Assembly: GCA_005656395.1 (NCBI GenBank)
Contig: SRSI01000050.1
Coordinates: 4,030,001-4,094,000 of the forward strand
DNA: 64,000 nucleotides
Source of the DNA: Strongyloides papillosus
Lineage: Eukaryota > Nematoda > Chromadorea > Rhabditida > Strongyloididae
Reading direction: 5' to 3'
The translations under genes and the position numbers were made by a program. The notes below the pieces were generated by a model, which had not been told where the DNA came from, made no database searches, and saw nothing but the letters and a program-made list of their open reading frames with translations. Position 1 is the stretch's first letter. The number at the start of each line of letters is the position of its first letter. This document shows positions 46,525 through 57,786 of this stretch, in pieces.

Positions 46525-48982
46525 ATGTCACATTTTGCAAGTCGTTTTTCCTCCTTCAGAAGTAGATCGGCATTACATCAAGAAAGTGATAAAAGAAGAA
46601 ATTATGGAAGTCCTAATCATGCTACAATATTCAGTAATCCAATAGCTATAAATGTCCCATCGCCAAGAAATCAAAGATACGAAGATGAAGCAAGCGAACC
46701 GTTATTGTTTAACAATCCAGCATGTAATAATAATAATAATGATCCTTCAATGTTTCCAACAACTTCAAATGATTTAATACCATTCAGGAATGCTGCATTG
46801 TTAGGAAGGACTCCATCAATCAAGGTAGATAAATATGCCAAAACTGGTGTTGGAGTTGTTGTCGATAGATTTCACGATGAAGATGAGATAATACAAATGG
46901 CCGATGAGGAATTAGATGATATAGAAACATATGAAGTTCGGGATAAAGTGGGAGAAATTCCTTTTAAGTTTCCAAAGAGGCATAAAAATGTATGTTTCAT
47001 CAAATATTCTTTAAAGATAAAAAAATTCCCCTCCAGTTAAATAGCATTAGTATAGTTGAAAAATATATTTATATTTTTGACAATCTTTATATACAAAATC
47101 CATTATTCATCTTTTATGAAAAAATTTCATCAAAATATTGTGAAGAAAGATTTAATTAATTTTATTATTATTATTAAATTGACACTCCTTTCCGTTTTAA
47201 TATAAATATCATTATTTTGAGGAAAGTTAAAATATTAACCTTGGATTATTTTATCTTTTTTGCTTAAAGAAAATTTAATCCTAAACATTAATATTTTGAT
47301 TCTTTTTATGATATTTTAACACCAAAAATTACATCTCATTTTTCATTAACATTACCCCTCTTCCGGAAGAATGGGAATTTAAATATTTAACTAATATTCC
47401 TTTCACCTAAACAAAAGATTTTTTAAAAATTTCATTAAGTTGAAAATTTGTATTTAAATTTTTTTTTTTACTATTTGTAGCAATCTGCTTTAGTTACAAG
47501 TTATCAACGAACACCGTCACATGTTTCATGGAATGACAGAGATATGAGATCACCATTATCAGGTAATTATTGCGAGGATACTATGATGACATCAGATTCA
47601 CAGACTAAAGAGTCTGATGATGAGAGGGAAGAAATTGATAAGGAGTATTCTGTTGTAAGGAAGTACGCTAAGCTTATATTGCCTCATGTTGCCTTGGTAT
47701 TGGTATCTTTTGTCTATACACTACTTGGAGCATTGTTATTTTATACTATAGAAAGACCAAATGAATTTGATACTAAAAGGGAGCAGGTTTGTTTGTATTT
47801 ACTTTATTTTTTATAAATATTTTATAGTTAAAATTAATTGAAATAAGACAAGAACAATTTGTGAGTGAGTTGATGAAATTGGCTGTACAGAACACAACAA
47901 GTCCTGAGGAATGGAGAAATATAGCAAAAAAACATATGCATAATTTAAGTGATCATTTATTTGTAGCATTTGAAAAATACTTCATGACAAGTGAGGAAAT
48001 TAAAAACAATAACATAATCGAGATATGGACATTTTCAACGGCTGTTTTTTTTGCTGTGACTGTTGTTACAACAATAGGTTATGGATCACCGGTACCAACA
48101 TCACAATATGGTAGAATTTTTTGTATAATATTTTCAATACTCGGTATTCCATTGACACTTGTAACCATAGCTGATATGGGTAAATTTTTATCAGAACACC
48201 TTATTTGGAGTTATGGGAAATATCTAAAAATGAAACACTTTATTCTTAGGAATAATAGAAAGATGAAACATAAAGCTCATCATGTTGATGGAGAACACGT
48301 ATGTGATGAGTGCCAATCTCGAGGTCTCAATCATCACATGGAGGTTGTTGAAGAACAAAAGATACCAGCACTTCTTGTTTTAGCAATTCTTGTACTATAT
48401 ACAGCACTTGGTGGTGTTCTTATGTCCCATTTGGAGGATTGGAGTTTCTTTAATAGTTTTTATTTTAGTTTTATTACAATGACAACAGTTGGTATGTTAA
48501 ATATAATGATAATTAATGTATTTTTTAAAGGTTTCGGAGATCTATTACCTAAGGGAAAAGATCAAATATTAATAATATTAATTTATATTATCGTTGGTTT
48601 GGCCATAACAACAATGTGTATTGATTTAGTAGGAGTCCAGTATATACGTAAGATTCACTACTTTGGCAGGAAAATCCAAGATGCCAAATCAGCATTGGCA
48701 ATAGTTGGTGGAAAAGTGGTCATGGTATCAGAATTTTATGCATCATTGATGCAAAAAAGAGCTAAACAATCATCAAAAGCATATATAATTGAAAATTTAT
48801 ATATTGCAAAGCATGTCATCCCATATATACCTTCAGATATACGTTGGATAAGATACATAGACCAAGTTGAGTTAAATAGTCATAGAGAATTGGGTAGAAC
48901 ATTGTCTGCAGCTAACTCGATATCAAGTTTCGATGCTCATTCTTGCAGATTTTGCCAGTCCAGATTTAGTATGAATCAGTGA
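46525..48982 (+). CDS. Two-pore-domain potassium channel (TWK type)
   Basis: Four exons: 46525-46989, 47481-47786, 47828-48491 and 48531-48982; 628 residues. A long cytosolic N terminus (about 220 residues) precedes TM1 (ILPHVALVLVSFVYTLLGALLFY), the extracellular cap, pore 1 with TTIGYG, TM2, a His/Cys-containing loop, TM3, pore 2 and TM4. Pore 2 reads TTVGFGD only after removal of a 39-nt intron that sits between the Val-Gly and Phe-Gly-Asp of the filter. The family sets background K+ leak in neurons and muscle. Which of the many twk genes it matches cannot be decided by eye. Confidence 0.88.
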
Positions 48983-49582
48983 TTATTTTTTGTAAATGTC
49001 TTTCTGGTAAAATAAATAAATATTTATTTGTAATATATGATAATATTATCATTACCATATAATTGTGTTTCCATTATAAATTGTTTAATTTGTTTTTGAA
49101 GGATGCTTGAGGTGATAATTGGCCATTAATGTACAAATATTCTAGTTTAATTAGAGGGCGATTATTTAATACTTTTCTGTGAAAAGTGCTCTAATTGCAA
49201 TCATAATGCCTATTTATGCCATTTTTTAACATAATAATGCTAATTAAGCTTTTAACTATTGTAATAAGATCAATTGCCTAGGGATATTTGATGTTATCAC
49301 TTAAATTTCGTTAAAATAAATATTTAAATTTTCCATTATTTGAAGGAATGTATACGTATCTTGTGAATTCTGGCCGGGTCTCACTATCGTTTTAATTATA
49401 TGTAGACATTTTATCAAAGGAAGAGTTTGAAGAACAATCTTGAATCCACTATGGCATCGAAAACCCCGTAAATACAACCAAACTCGACTACAAAAACTTT
49501 ATTAGCATTTTTACATAATTATATACATAACAATCAGACTTAACATAACAAAAAAAAACAATTAAGGTAACTAGTTTACATA
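48983..49582. other. Convergent intergenic region with a GC-richer island
   Basis: The K2P 3' UTR (AATAAATAAATA just after the stop) and BDP1 3' UTR (AATAAA on the minus strand near 49498) face each other. About 49360-49490 is visibly richer in GC (for example GGCCGGGTCTCAC at 49372) without an open frame of gene length. Confidence 0.4.
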
Positions 49583-50778
49583 CTAGTCAGAGTCTTCAAC
49601 AATTCTCCTCTTCTTTAATCTAGTGCCATAAGACTTTGATATTTTACGAATTGGTGGCAATGCAGGTTTAACATCTATATCATTATCAGTGCCAGAATTG
49701 GCATTTTTCTGAGCTTCCTCAAATTCTCTTAACTTTGCTAATTTGGCTTCTTTCCTCGCTTCTCTTGCTTCCGCCAATTCCTTAGCTTTCCTTTCTTTTT
49801 CTTCCTGTATCTCATCCTTAATTTTCTGAAGCTGTTCAGCTGTTTTTAAACACTTTTCGAAGAAGATGTCATCCATCATAGCTGGTGAATCTAATGCGTG
49901 TGTCAACTTCATCCCGTTCACCTTCTCCTCTCTATTGTATTTCGCCTTCAATTCAGCCCTGGCTTTAGTTGGAAAAAATTGATGCATTAATGTAAAATCA
50001 GGACCAGTCGCTTGAAGTATTTCATAAAATAAGTCCGTTTCTTCCGGTGTCCATGCATAAGATCTCCTTATCACTTTGTTCTTCCTAAAACTGAGAGACG
50101 TTATTTTACGTGGAAGGGTAGATTCATCGACAGTTTCCCAAATGTTACTTTCAGCCTGCTGTTTCACAACTAAACTTTCTTCATCTATTACTAAATTGCC
50201 ATACTCATCGACTTTAACACGTGGCCCTAAATTGTCTTCATCCTTTTTAACCAGTTTAGGTCTTGGAGCAATTGTAGAAGATTTAGGCAGTTTGAATTTC
50301 TCTTTATCGAGACCTTTCTCAGTCTTAGGATTCCAATAAATCAAATCCATCATTGTAAACTTGGTTGGATCCAATTCTTCTTTGCCCGTGAATGCTTTCC
50401 TCCTTTTACGTCGTTCTTCTGAGGATGTAGAAAGGAGAGAGGAAACAGAAGGTGCTCTAGAATCTCTAGAAGGTACTTCTATAGGAAAATCTTTAGTTGA
50501 AACATTTATAATACTTGGAGACGACAAGACGTTTTCTTCAATAGCTTGGAAGGTAAATTCATTCACTGGCTCCGTTTCTTTAACCTTTTCCACTACTTCT
50601 TCAATAGGTTCTAAAAAACTAACATTATTAAAGTTTAATAAGAAAGAAAAATCAAACCTTTAACCTCTTCTTCCTTCGGAACTTCAATTTCTTCTTCAGG
50701 TTCCTTTTCCACTACTTTCACAGGAGCCGCAGGAATATTTAGATTTGGTTTAATTGTAATTTTCGCTCTCCTCTTCAT
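49583..50778 (-). CDS. TFIIIB subunit BDP1 (B'')
   Basis: Exons 50658-50778 and 49583-50610; the 47-nt intron splits a Glu codon; 382 residues. The diagnostic extended SANT domain is present (RRSYAWTPEETDLFYEILQATGPDFTLMHQFFPTKARAELKAKYNREEK, about residues 215-265), then a charged helical tail with a basic end. BDP1 joins TBP and BRF1 to recruit RNA polymerase III. Animal BDP1 proteins are often very long; this one is compact and nearer in size to the yeast protein. It lies 174 nt downstream of vem-1 on the same strand. Confidence 0.85.
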
Positions 50779-50952
50779 GTTAAAATGATTTATTTATGAC
50801 AAAAATATAAACACGAAAAATTGTTTACTTTTCTTGGAATAAAGAATCTCATTTTAAAATTCAAATCGTTACAAGACAATAGAGAGTAAGGTACAATTTT
50901 TATTAAGTGAAGTAGAAGAAAAAACAATGTTAGGAAAAAGTTGTAGTTATCA

Positions 50953-51482
50953 TTAAAACTCTACTTTTGAAACTTCATCTCCGTAGTCATTGGGTTCCTC
51001 TCCATCTGCTAATAATCTCCCAACAGTTGGGTATTTCATTGATAGTTTATCTAACCAATCTTTGGCTATTTCTTTTTCCCCATCAGTTAAATCAGATATG
51101 TCGTCGTACTCATCTTTAACATTTTTAGTATCCATTGTAGCTAAAGCTCTAGTTGCATCGTGACCACATAAATTGCCATAAGGTCCACCAGGTCCGTAGA
51201 AGTTAGGAGATTTGCTTACATCAAGTATCTAAAATTGTATTATGTATGTGGTGTTTTTCATATTACCTTTCCAAGTATGGCAAAACAAATGTGTTCATCA
51301 TCCTTTCCATTGTATTTTTTCAACTCTTCTAACGTCAAATCCTGTTTCTTTAATGGTGGAATAACTTTTGGCATAGGAATTTCTGGTTCTTTTCTAATAA
51401 ACATAATATAAATGAGATAAAGTAGAATGATCGTTAGGAAGATATCCCAAAATCCAATATCAATGTTTTCAAAGAAAGACAT
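50953..51482 (-). CDS. vem-1: Membrane-associated progesterone-receptor-like protein (VEM-1)
   Basis: Exons 51267-51482 and 50953-51228, phase 0, 38-nt intron, 163 residues. One N-terminal transmembrane span (WDIFLTIILLYLIYIMF) and a cytochrome-b5-like MAPR domain: LTLEELKKYNGKDDEHICFAILGK then DVSKSPNFYGPGGPYGNLCGHDATRALA. The conserved tyrosines that hold heme in PGRMC1 are present in the YNG and YGPGGPY motifs. C. elegans VEM-1 acts in axon guidance with UNC-40. Probably first gene of a two-gene operon with BDP1. Confidence 0.9.
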
Positions 51483-51782
51483 TTCGAACGGTTATAAAAT
51501 TGATAAAATGTAAGAATGAAGGTCACTATTTTTGTCTTGTATCACGTGGAAGAATGTATATAATGTTATCAATCAAAACATTTTTGTATTTATGGTTATC
51601 ATTTTGCCTCATAAAAGTAAATTGATTTTTTTAATTTAAAAAGACGTCGTAAATAATTACATTTAATATACTTGTTTAAAAAACATAATTAGATAGCCTA
51701 AGGTGAAGAAAAATGCTGGAACGATGAATTAATGGAGATATAAATATTCAATTAAGTAAAAAAATATTTTTATTACCAAATT

Positions 51783-52685
51783 ATGACAGTAACCGCTGCT
51801 AGATTTGCTGCATATACAGCGATTCTCTTTAGTTTGTTATCACTAATTTCTGTTTGTGTATTTTTGCCTGCTTTATGGACACGTATTACTATTGTATCTG
51901 AGGATGTACAACAAGTTAGTTTTTTAATTATTAGTATTAAATAAAACAAAATGTTACAGGATATGCTTCAATTCCGTGTTCTTCAAACTGAAGTATGGTC
52001 AAGAATTAAAGTAAAAACAGGAAATATTTTTGCTCCATATATAAGAGATAAGAGACAAACATCTAGACCAGGACAATGCAGATGTAATGATAGAAACACA
52101 TGTCCATCTGGACCTCCAGGACCACCGGGAGAACCTGGTATGGATGGAGATAACGGTGAACCAGGAGCTCCAGGAAGAATTGGTATCCCAGGAAATTATC
52201 CAGCAGTTCAAATAGATGTAGTAAAGAATTGTAGATTGTGTCCAGAAGGGCCACCAGGACCTCCAGGAACGCCTGGAGGACAGGGGCCACCTGGAGAACC
52301 AGGACCAAACGGTACACCAGGAAGAGTTGGAGAGATGGGATTCCCAGGGACACCAGGACATCAAGGAAGCCCAGGTGAACCAGGTATCAATGGAAAAATG
52401 GGACCACCAGGAGAAAGGGGTGCTGATGGAGACCATGGAGGAAAGGGAGAACGAGGACCACCAGGACCAGTTGGTCCACCAGGAAGTAAAGGATTCCCAG
52501 GCCAACAGGGAATGGATGGAAGTCCAGGATTCCAAGGAGGAGCAGGTAAAGGTGGAGAAACGGGTCCAGTTGGACCTCAGGGACCACCAGGTTACCCTGG
52601 TGCACCTGGTAGTACAGGAAAAGTTGGCCAAGATGCATCATATTGTCCATGCCCACCTCGTTCAAAGAAGAAGCTTGCTGTTTAG
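51783..52685 (+). CDS. Cuticle collagen
   Basis: Exons 51783-51914 and 51960-52685, phase 0, 285 residues. Typical nematode layout: N-terminal cytosolic tip and membrane anchor ([20 protein letters not shown]), convertase site RDKR (about residue 70), a first cysteine cluster (CRCNDRNTC), a Gly-X-Y block of about 9 triplets, an interruption with CRLC, then about 45 Gly-X-Y triplets, and C-terminal CPC. The cysteine spacing places it in the general col family; the exact member is not assignable. Long frames on other phases are repeats of the triplet pattern. Confidence 0.92.
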
Positions 52686-53192
52686 ATCATTCTTGAGATG
52701 TCATTATAATGATAAGAAGAAAATATCAATGAATACATATTATAACAATTTTTTAAAAAATCATTATCCAATATTTAGTTTTATAGCAATAAATTTTATA
52801 TGCCTTAATTGATAACAATAGCTTTGAATATTGTTAAACATAAGATTTTTTCCGAAACAACTACTACAAAGATGTAGTGCTTACTCTATAAATATTCCTT
52901 TTCAAACATTGAAAGTAAAAGGATATCAAATCCTTTTCGTATATACCAAAAGCTAGTGAGTAGAAGACTCCAAAATCAACAAAGCTAAATTGATAAACCA
53001 ATAAGTAGAGGTAATTATCAACTATATGTATAAAATTGTAACATTTTTTAACATGACAAAAAAAAACAGTAGATATAGACAATAATGAAGATGTTTGAAG
53101 AAATTTAAACCAAATCCCTACTAAAATAATAAGTGCACAAAAAGTACTTTTATCTTTTATTCTTTAAGTAGACAAATATAATAATAAAAAAA

Positions 53193-53675
53193 TTAGTTAG
53201 TTCTAATACGTCCAGGAGAATAGTTTTTGTCAATTTCAGCATTTTGTAAAAATATATGTAGTGATCGTTCGTTCTGTGCTAAAGGATGTCCTGTAACTTT
53301 ATTTAGAAACTGTTCTAATGCAGCTCTCCTCCTTTCAATGAACGATTCTTCAAAAATTCCATCATCATTACGGAATGGAAGAAGGCGTTTTATTGACTTT
53401 CCAGGTAATTGAGGAACAAGTATTTTACTATCTCTTTCAAGTTCATTACGAAGCCATTCAAAGTCTGAGTAACGGCGACGTACCGAAGATTCCTTTTGTT
53501 TGAAGACAGGTAGGTTGGTTCTTAATCTAACCTCATAATCTGTATATCTATTTTTTCCAACGCCATGAGTTATTGGGTTAACAACCTCGACTTCAAGGAA
53601 ATTAGCAGGAGGAGCATATGCCTCATCAAGTGTTTGTCTTTTGCAGATAAGTCTTTGAGTTGCTGCCGCAGACAT
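53193..53675 (-). CDS. snx-3: Sorting nexin 3
   Basis: Single exon, 160 residues, the normal SNX3 length (162 in human). Almost all of it is a PX domain: FLEVEVVNPITHGVGKNRYTDYEVRL, the RRRYSDFEWLRNEL motif that binds the phosphoinositide phosphate, LPGKSIKRLLPFR, and FIERRRAALEQFLNKV. SNX3 binds PI3P on early endosomes and works with retromer to return cargo such as Wntless. Confidence 0.95.
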   Translation of the reverse strand: MSAAATQRLICKRQTLDEAYAPPANFLEVEVVNPITHGVGKNRYTDYEVRLRTNLPVFKQKESSVRRRYSDFEWLRNELERDSKILVPQLPGKSIKRLLPFRNDDGIFEESFIERRRAALEQFLNKVTGHPLAQNERSLHIFLQNAEIDKNYSPGRIRTN

Positions 53676-54839
53676 GATATTAACGTTAGTATACTAAAAA
53701 AATATTAATCAATGACAAATTTCGCAATAAACTTCGCGCAAAACTAAATTAATAAATATAGTGAAACACGGGATCATATTTATTTAAAATCGATGAATAA
53801 CAAATTACGGAAGTTTCTAGATATCTGGAATGGAATGTATAACACATAATATAACCTGACCGTGGGAATTTATTTAGGAAACTTTTAATGTGAAATTTTT
53901 ATCTAAATCCATCAGGAACCATTTTTATAGTGTACTAAGTGTTAGGAATTTGATAATATTATGAAATAGATAATAAACAAACAAATACTATCAGTGATGA
54001 CGGATTGAATGTGGAAATAAACTTTTTGGAAGTTGTTATATGATATATAAAACTATGTTGGTATAATGTGTATATGGTCGTTGATAACCGACCAAAAAAA
54101 ACAACTGCAATTTACTATTTAGTAGTTGTTTAAACTTTGACTTTTCAAGAATATAAAAGTTTAGTTTTTTTATGAAATAAAAGATTTTTTTTACCATGAA
54201 TCCATATATTTATTTCTTTGTCATGATATTTCCCATTTATGTGTAAATATAGAAACAGGAAATGATAATATTTGTTTCCCGTGACCTGTGTTTAAAAGGG
54301 ATATGAAAAATTCATATAAATATTTTATCATATTTGTGTATTTGAAATCAGATAAAAAAAGCATTTGAAATGTTTTGAAGTATTACTTTGATAAGGGAAA
54401 TGAAACCCAATGTAATTGCCAATATTGAGGAGAATAAGTTAATTATTGAAAATTTTACATTTGTTTAAACTTCTAACATTGATAATAGAATGAAATGATT
54501 AGATACTTTATTATCTACACAAAAGTTGTAGCACAGACAAAGGCTGAGAAATACTGTGGTAAGGAGGATATACTTAATATTCCTGGAAAATATACTGAAA
54601 GTATGAGAGATTAGTTATGTTAAAGTCTGAAAGTAATGGGCGCATTTTTTATGATATTCCTCTGGATTCACTTTATGATGCAAAATGCGTTCAACAGCGA
54701 CTCCAACCCCTTTAAATTAAAAAAAAAACGTTCTATAAAAGAATTTTATTATTTATTAAAAGGAAACTATTATATTGTATTTTAACATTTTTTCCCAAAA
54801 AAAATGCGTCCACTATTTCAGAACAAATCCAAAAGAGTA
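53676..54839. other. Intergenic region with short protein-like frames
   Basis: Mostly AT-rich, but 54490-54720 is GC-richer and holds two adjoining short plus-strand frames in different phases: 54495-54614 (39 codons, including KAEKYCGKEDILNIPGKYTE) and 54617-54715 (32 codons, including NGRIFYDIPLDSLYDAKC). They look protein-like yet have no start context or splice sites that join them. A decayed gene is possible. Confidence 0.35.
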
Positions 54840-55407
54840 TTACAAATTAGTAATTGTTAATTTTATATTTTTAGTTGAGGAAAATTTACTTGTTTCAATT
54901 AATTTCGAGTTCTTCTTATCAGTCTTGTAATATTTCTAAATTAAATATAGATTTAAGAGTACTGAATAAAAAAGAACTTACATCTAAATTATTTAAAAAC
55001 ATTGATGGAAGAACAACAAAAAATATCAGATAAAACATTCCATGATAAAAGAGTTTAACATCAAATTTTGATATTCTCTTTTCTCTTCTTTGGAATTTTG
55101 CATTATCAAGTGTTGAGATAGGAAATGAAATTTTCTTTTCATATCTTTCTGTTTTTTTATTTGTTTCCAATAAACACATATTGATAGGAGAATAAATCAA
55201 ATTAAATGTGGTTATCGCATTCTTATCAATATCCCATGGAAGTAAATGATTATTATTGTAGACAGGTACTTTATATGATTCCCTTAGGGATGTGATAAAG
55301 AGTAAACTTTTAGTAATAAACAGGATATAGTTAATTATGAAAACAAAAATTATAGCTATAATATTTTATCAATAATATTAAAAGTATAATTAGTACTTAC
55401 ATTTCAT
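54840..55407 (-). CDS. Orphan three-exon secreted or membrane protein
   Basis: Exons 55401-55407, 54982-55355 and 54840-54935 join in frame with canonical GT-AG sites; 158 residues. A hydrophobic N terminus (IIFVFIINYILFITKSLLFI) suggests a signal peptide or anchor; then a polar region with PWDIDKNAITTFN, a basic segment QRREKRISK, and a second hydrophobic stretch (FYLIFFVVLPSMFL, about residues 108-123). The first exon is only seven bases, which weakens the start call, but frames agree across both introns. No family recognised. Confidence 0.45.
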
Positions 55408-55581
55408 TGATGATTGGTCGGTTAAATGTTAAAAGATTGTGTTGTTTGATTGATAAAAAATATCTTCATTTTTTTTATTATATTGTGATAAAATTTCAAT
55501 ATAAACAAATTCTTTTTTCTAATGTTTTGAATATTAATAAGAAATTTCTATATAATAATTATTAATATCATAAATAAGAAA

Positions 55582-56020
55582 ATGTATCTTTTTTTTTTCT
55601 TTTTTTCTTTATAAACCTTAATAGTTTAATTAATGGAAAAGTACAAAAAATTAAAGTAAAGGGTCGAATTCTTTGTCAAGGAAAACCAATTTCATTTCTC
55701 AATGTTACATTAAAAGAAGAAGACTGTAAGTTTGAAACAATAAACACTATGAAATCTTTCTAGTCTTTGTTGATGATATTTTAGATGCAAATTTAACAGA
55801 TGAAGATGGGAACTTTAAACTATATGGAAGTGATAATGAAATTTTTGATATTACTCCATATATCCAATTTACCTACACGTGTTGTGAGTATTTTGAATCT
55901 TGTCAACACGATACAAAGGTCTTATTTGTACCAAAGAATATAATATCACATTCTAAATATAATACATTTTATGATTTTAAGAATATAGATTACCACAAGC
56001 CTTTAAACATTTTTAATTAG
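55582..56020 (+). CDS. Transthyretin-like family protein (signal-peptide frame disturbed)
   Basis: Second exon 55785-56020 and first exon ending at 55735 join in frame (49-nt intron). The product has the TTL core: KVKGRILCQGKPISFLNVTLKEED, then LTDEDGNFKLYG, YTCCEYFESCQ and a C-terminal FYDFKNIDYHKP. These nematode-specific secreted proteins adopt a transthyretin-like beta fold. The ATG at 55582 would give a classical leader (MYLFFF...), but the frame breaks within the T homopolymers at 55589-55608; a single-base length difference there would connect it. Alternatively, AG at about 55629-55630 is a splice acceptor for an unseen leader exon. The family call rests on exons after 55631. Confidence 0.7.
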
Positions 56021-56246
56021 CCATTTTATAATAATTTAAAAAAGTTGTTAAATTTTTTACTTCAATATTCCGAATTGATATATCTTACCAGTTAGAGAAC
56101 GATTAAATAATAAATTAGTATTTTTTATTATCATATGTATAAATTAATATAAATATTCCGCTACTTATTCAAATTACAGAATATTCAAAATTCCATCAAG
56201 TCATAAAGTATTTTAATAATTACTTATCTTTACATTATATGGAAGT

Positions 56247-57497
56247 ATGAATTTCTTTAAAAATTTAGGCAATAAACTCCCATCAGTCAGTAAAACCAGT
56301 AAAAAAAAGAAAAAACTAACGCAAAAAGAATTTAGTTCCATCACCAAGGTTATCGATGAAGAAAGAAAACGTCGTAAAAAAAGATATCAAGAAGCTGAGA
56401 GGAAAAAAATCAAAAAAGAAAAACAAAATAAATTGAAGAAACGTATGCATAGACAAAAATTGTGTCAAAAGAGATCTTGTTGTAACAGTACTGCAGACAG
56501 TAAAGAAAATTCAACATCAGTATCACTACCTCCACCAAATGTTCTCCTTCAAATATGTAAGGAAAAAGTTTTGGAAACAAAATCAGATGGCGATTTATCC
56601 CACTCCAGTAAAACAGTCTCTTGTACACAAAAAGAAAAGAAGAATACTTTACAATCTACCGAAAAAACACAACAGCAATGTATTTCACCAAACAGTGGAA
56701 AATCTTCAAATATAGAAAATCCAACTAGTGAAATATGTCGTAGTAGCAGTAATATGCAAATAAATAGTAATCATAAAAAAATTAGCAAAAAACCTATCAG
56801 AGAATTGATAAAGGAAAAAAATTTACATTTAAATTACAAAATCGATAATAATGAAACAAAGAAAAAAAAGAAAAATTTCGATAGTCTTGGTTCATGTCAT
56901 ACTGCTCCAACATGTAGGACAATAGATCTCCAACATCCATACTATATTTTAAATATCAAAAATGATGTTTTGAGTAACAAGTTGCCATATCTACACAAGG
57001 AAAACAACAACAATAACTGGAATGTTTACGATTCATGTGGAATACCATTTTGGGTACCAAAACTTGAAAATGAAGACGACAATACAGATGACACAACATC
57101 AGATTCCATACCACTAGATTCAACATCATTAATAGATGTGGAACAGGGAAAGCTAGAATTACCTGAATGTATAGATGATCCACAGGACCTGAATCCATTC
57201 CAACCTCTAAGAGTTATGATCAATAGAAATCCCAAATACTTCGAAAATAGAACTATATGCTTGATAACACTACGTTCAATGGCTGCACTTCATCTTAAGG
57301 AAGCACCTAGTAAAACACACGAGTCTGTAGTCAAAGATGTCCAGGTTTCCAGTGTTGAGATTACAGATAATCGTGAACTTGTCTGTTACCCAAAGTATGT
57401 CCCAAAAGGAGCCTTCAAAACCAAGTATACCGGTGAAGTTTGGCCTACAAAAATCGTAAAACCTGATGAACAACAAAATGATAATAAAAATAAATAA
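56247..57497 (+). CDS. Basic, largely disordered protein of unknown function
   Basis: Single exon, 416 residues. The N-terminal ~70 residues are extremely basic and helical (KKKKK, EERKRRKKRYQEAERKKIKKEK), with a possible nuclear-localisation signal. A Ser/Asn-rich middle follows, then a more ordered C-terminal region: YDSCGIPFWVPKLENEDDN, an acidic run, LNPFQPLRVMINRNPKYFENRTICLITLRSMAALHL and VCYPKYVPKGAFKTKYTG. That C-terminal part may be a conserved segment, but I recognise no domain. GC content supports coding. Confidence 0.6.
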   Translation: MNFFKNLGNKLPSVSKTSKKKKKLTQKEFSSITKVIDEERKRRKKRYQEAERKKIKKEKQNKLKKRMHRQKLCQKRSCCNSTADSKENSTSVSLPPPNVLLQICKEKVLETKSDGDLSHSSKTVSCTQKEKKNTLQSTEKTQQQCISPNSGKSSNIENPTSEICRSSSNMQINSNHKKISKKPIRELIKEKNLHLNYKIDNNETKKKKKNFDSLGSCHTAPTCRTIDLQHPYYILNIKNDVLSNKLPYLHKENNNNNWNVYDSCGIPFWVPKLENEDDNTDDTTSDSIPLDSTSLIDVEQGKLELPECIDDPQDLNPFQPLRVMINRNPKYFENRTICLITLRSMAALHLKEAPSKTHESVVKDVQVSSVEITDNRELVCYPKYVPKGAFKTKYTGEVWPTKIVKPDEQQNDNKNK

Positions 57498-57786
57498 ATA
57501 AATAATTAATTTTCTGAACTAAATATTTAATATACTTACGCTTTAACTTTTTAAAATAAAATAAATTTTAAGATATTAACAACAAGTAGCAGTAAAAAAA
57601 TAAATTAACATCATATAGATAAGATACAGAGATTCGATATAACGATTGAAATGATGAACAAAAAAGAATAATGGGCTCTTGAAATCTTAAAGTGATTTTT
57701 TTTAATAAAGGACAAAAACGTTTGGTGTATTGTCTATACTATTCGTAAGCAGTCAAATCTTCGACGTTAGTGTTCCGAGTTCTACG
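57498..57786 (+). promoter_or_regulatory. Upstream region of the WNK-like gene
   Basis: About 290 nt. CGTAAGCAG just before 57752 may serve as an acceptor. The first in-frame ATG is 57787; the frame is open upstream to about 57730 without an ATG. Confidence 0.35.

Noticed and set aside
51999..52665. Long frames in other phases within the collagen gene
   Set aside because: By-products of the Gly-X-Y triplet bias.
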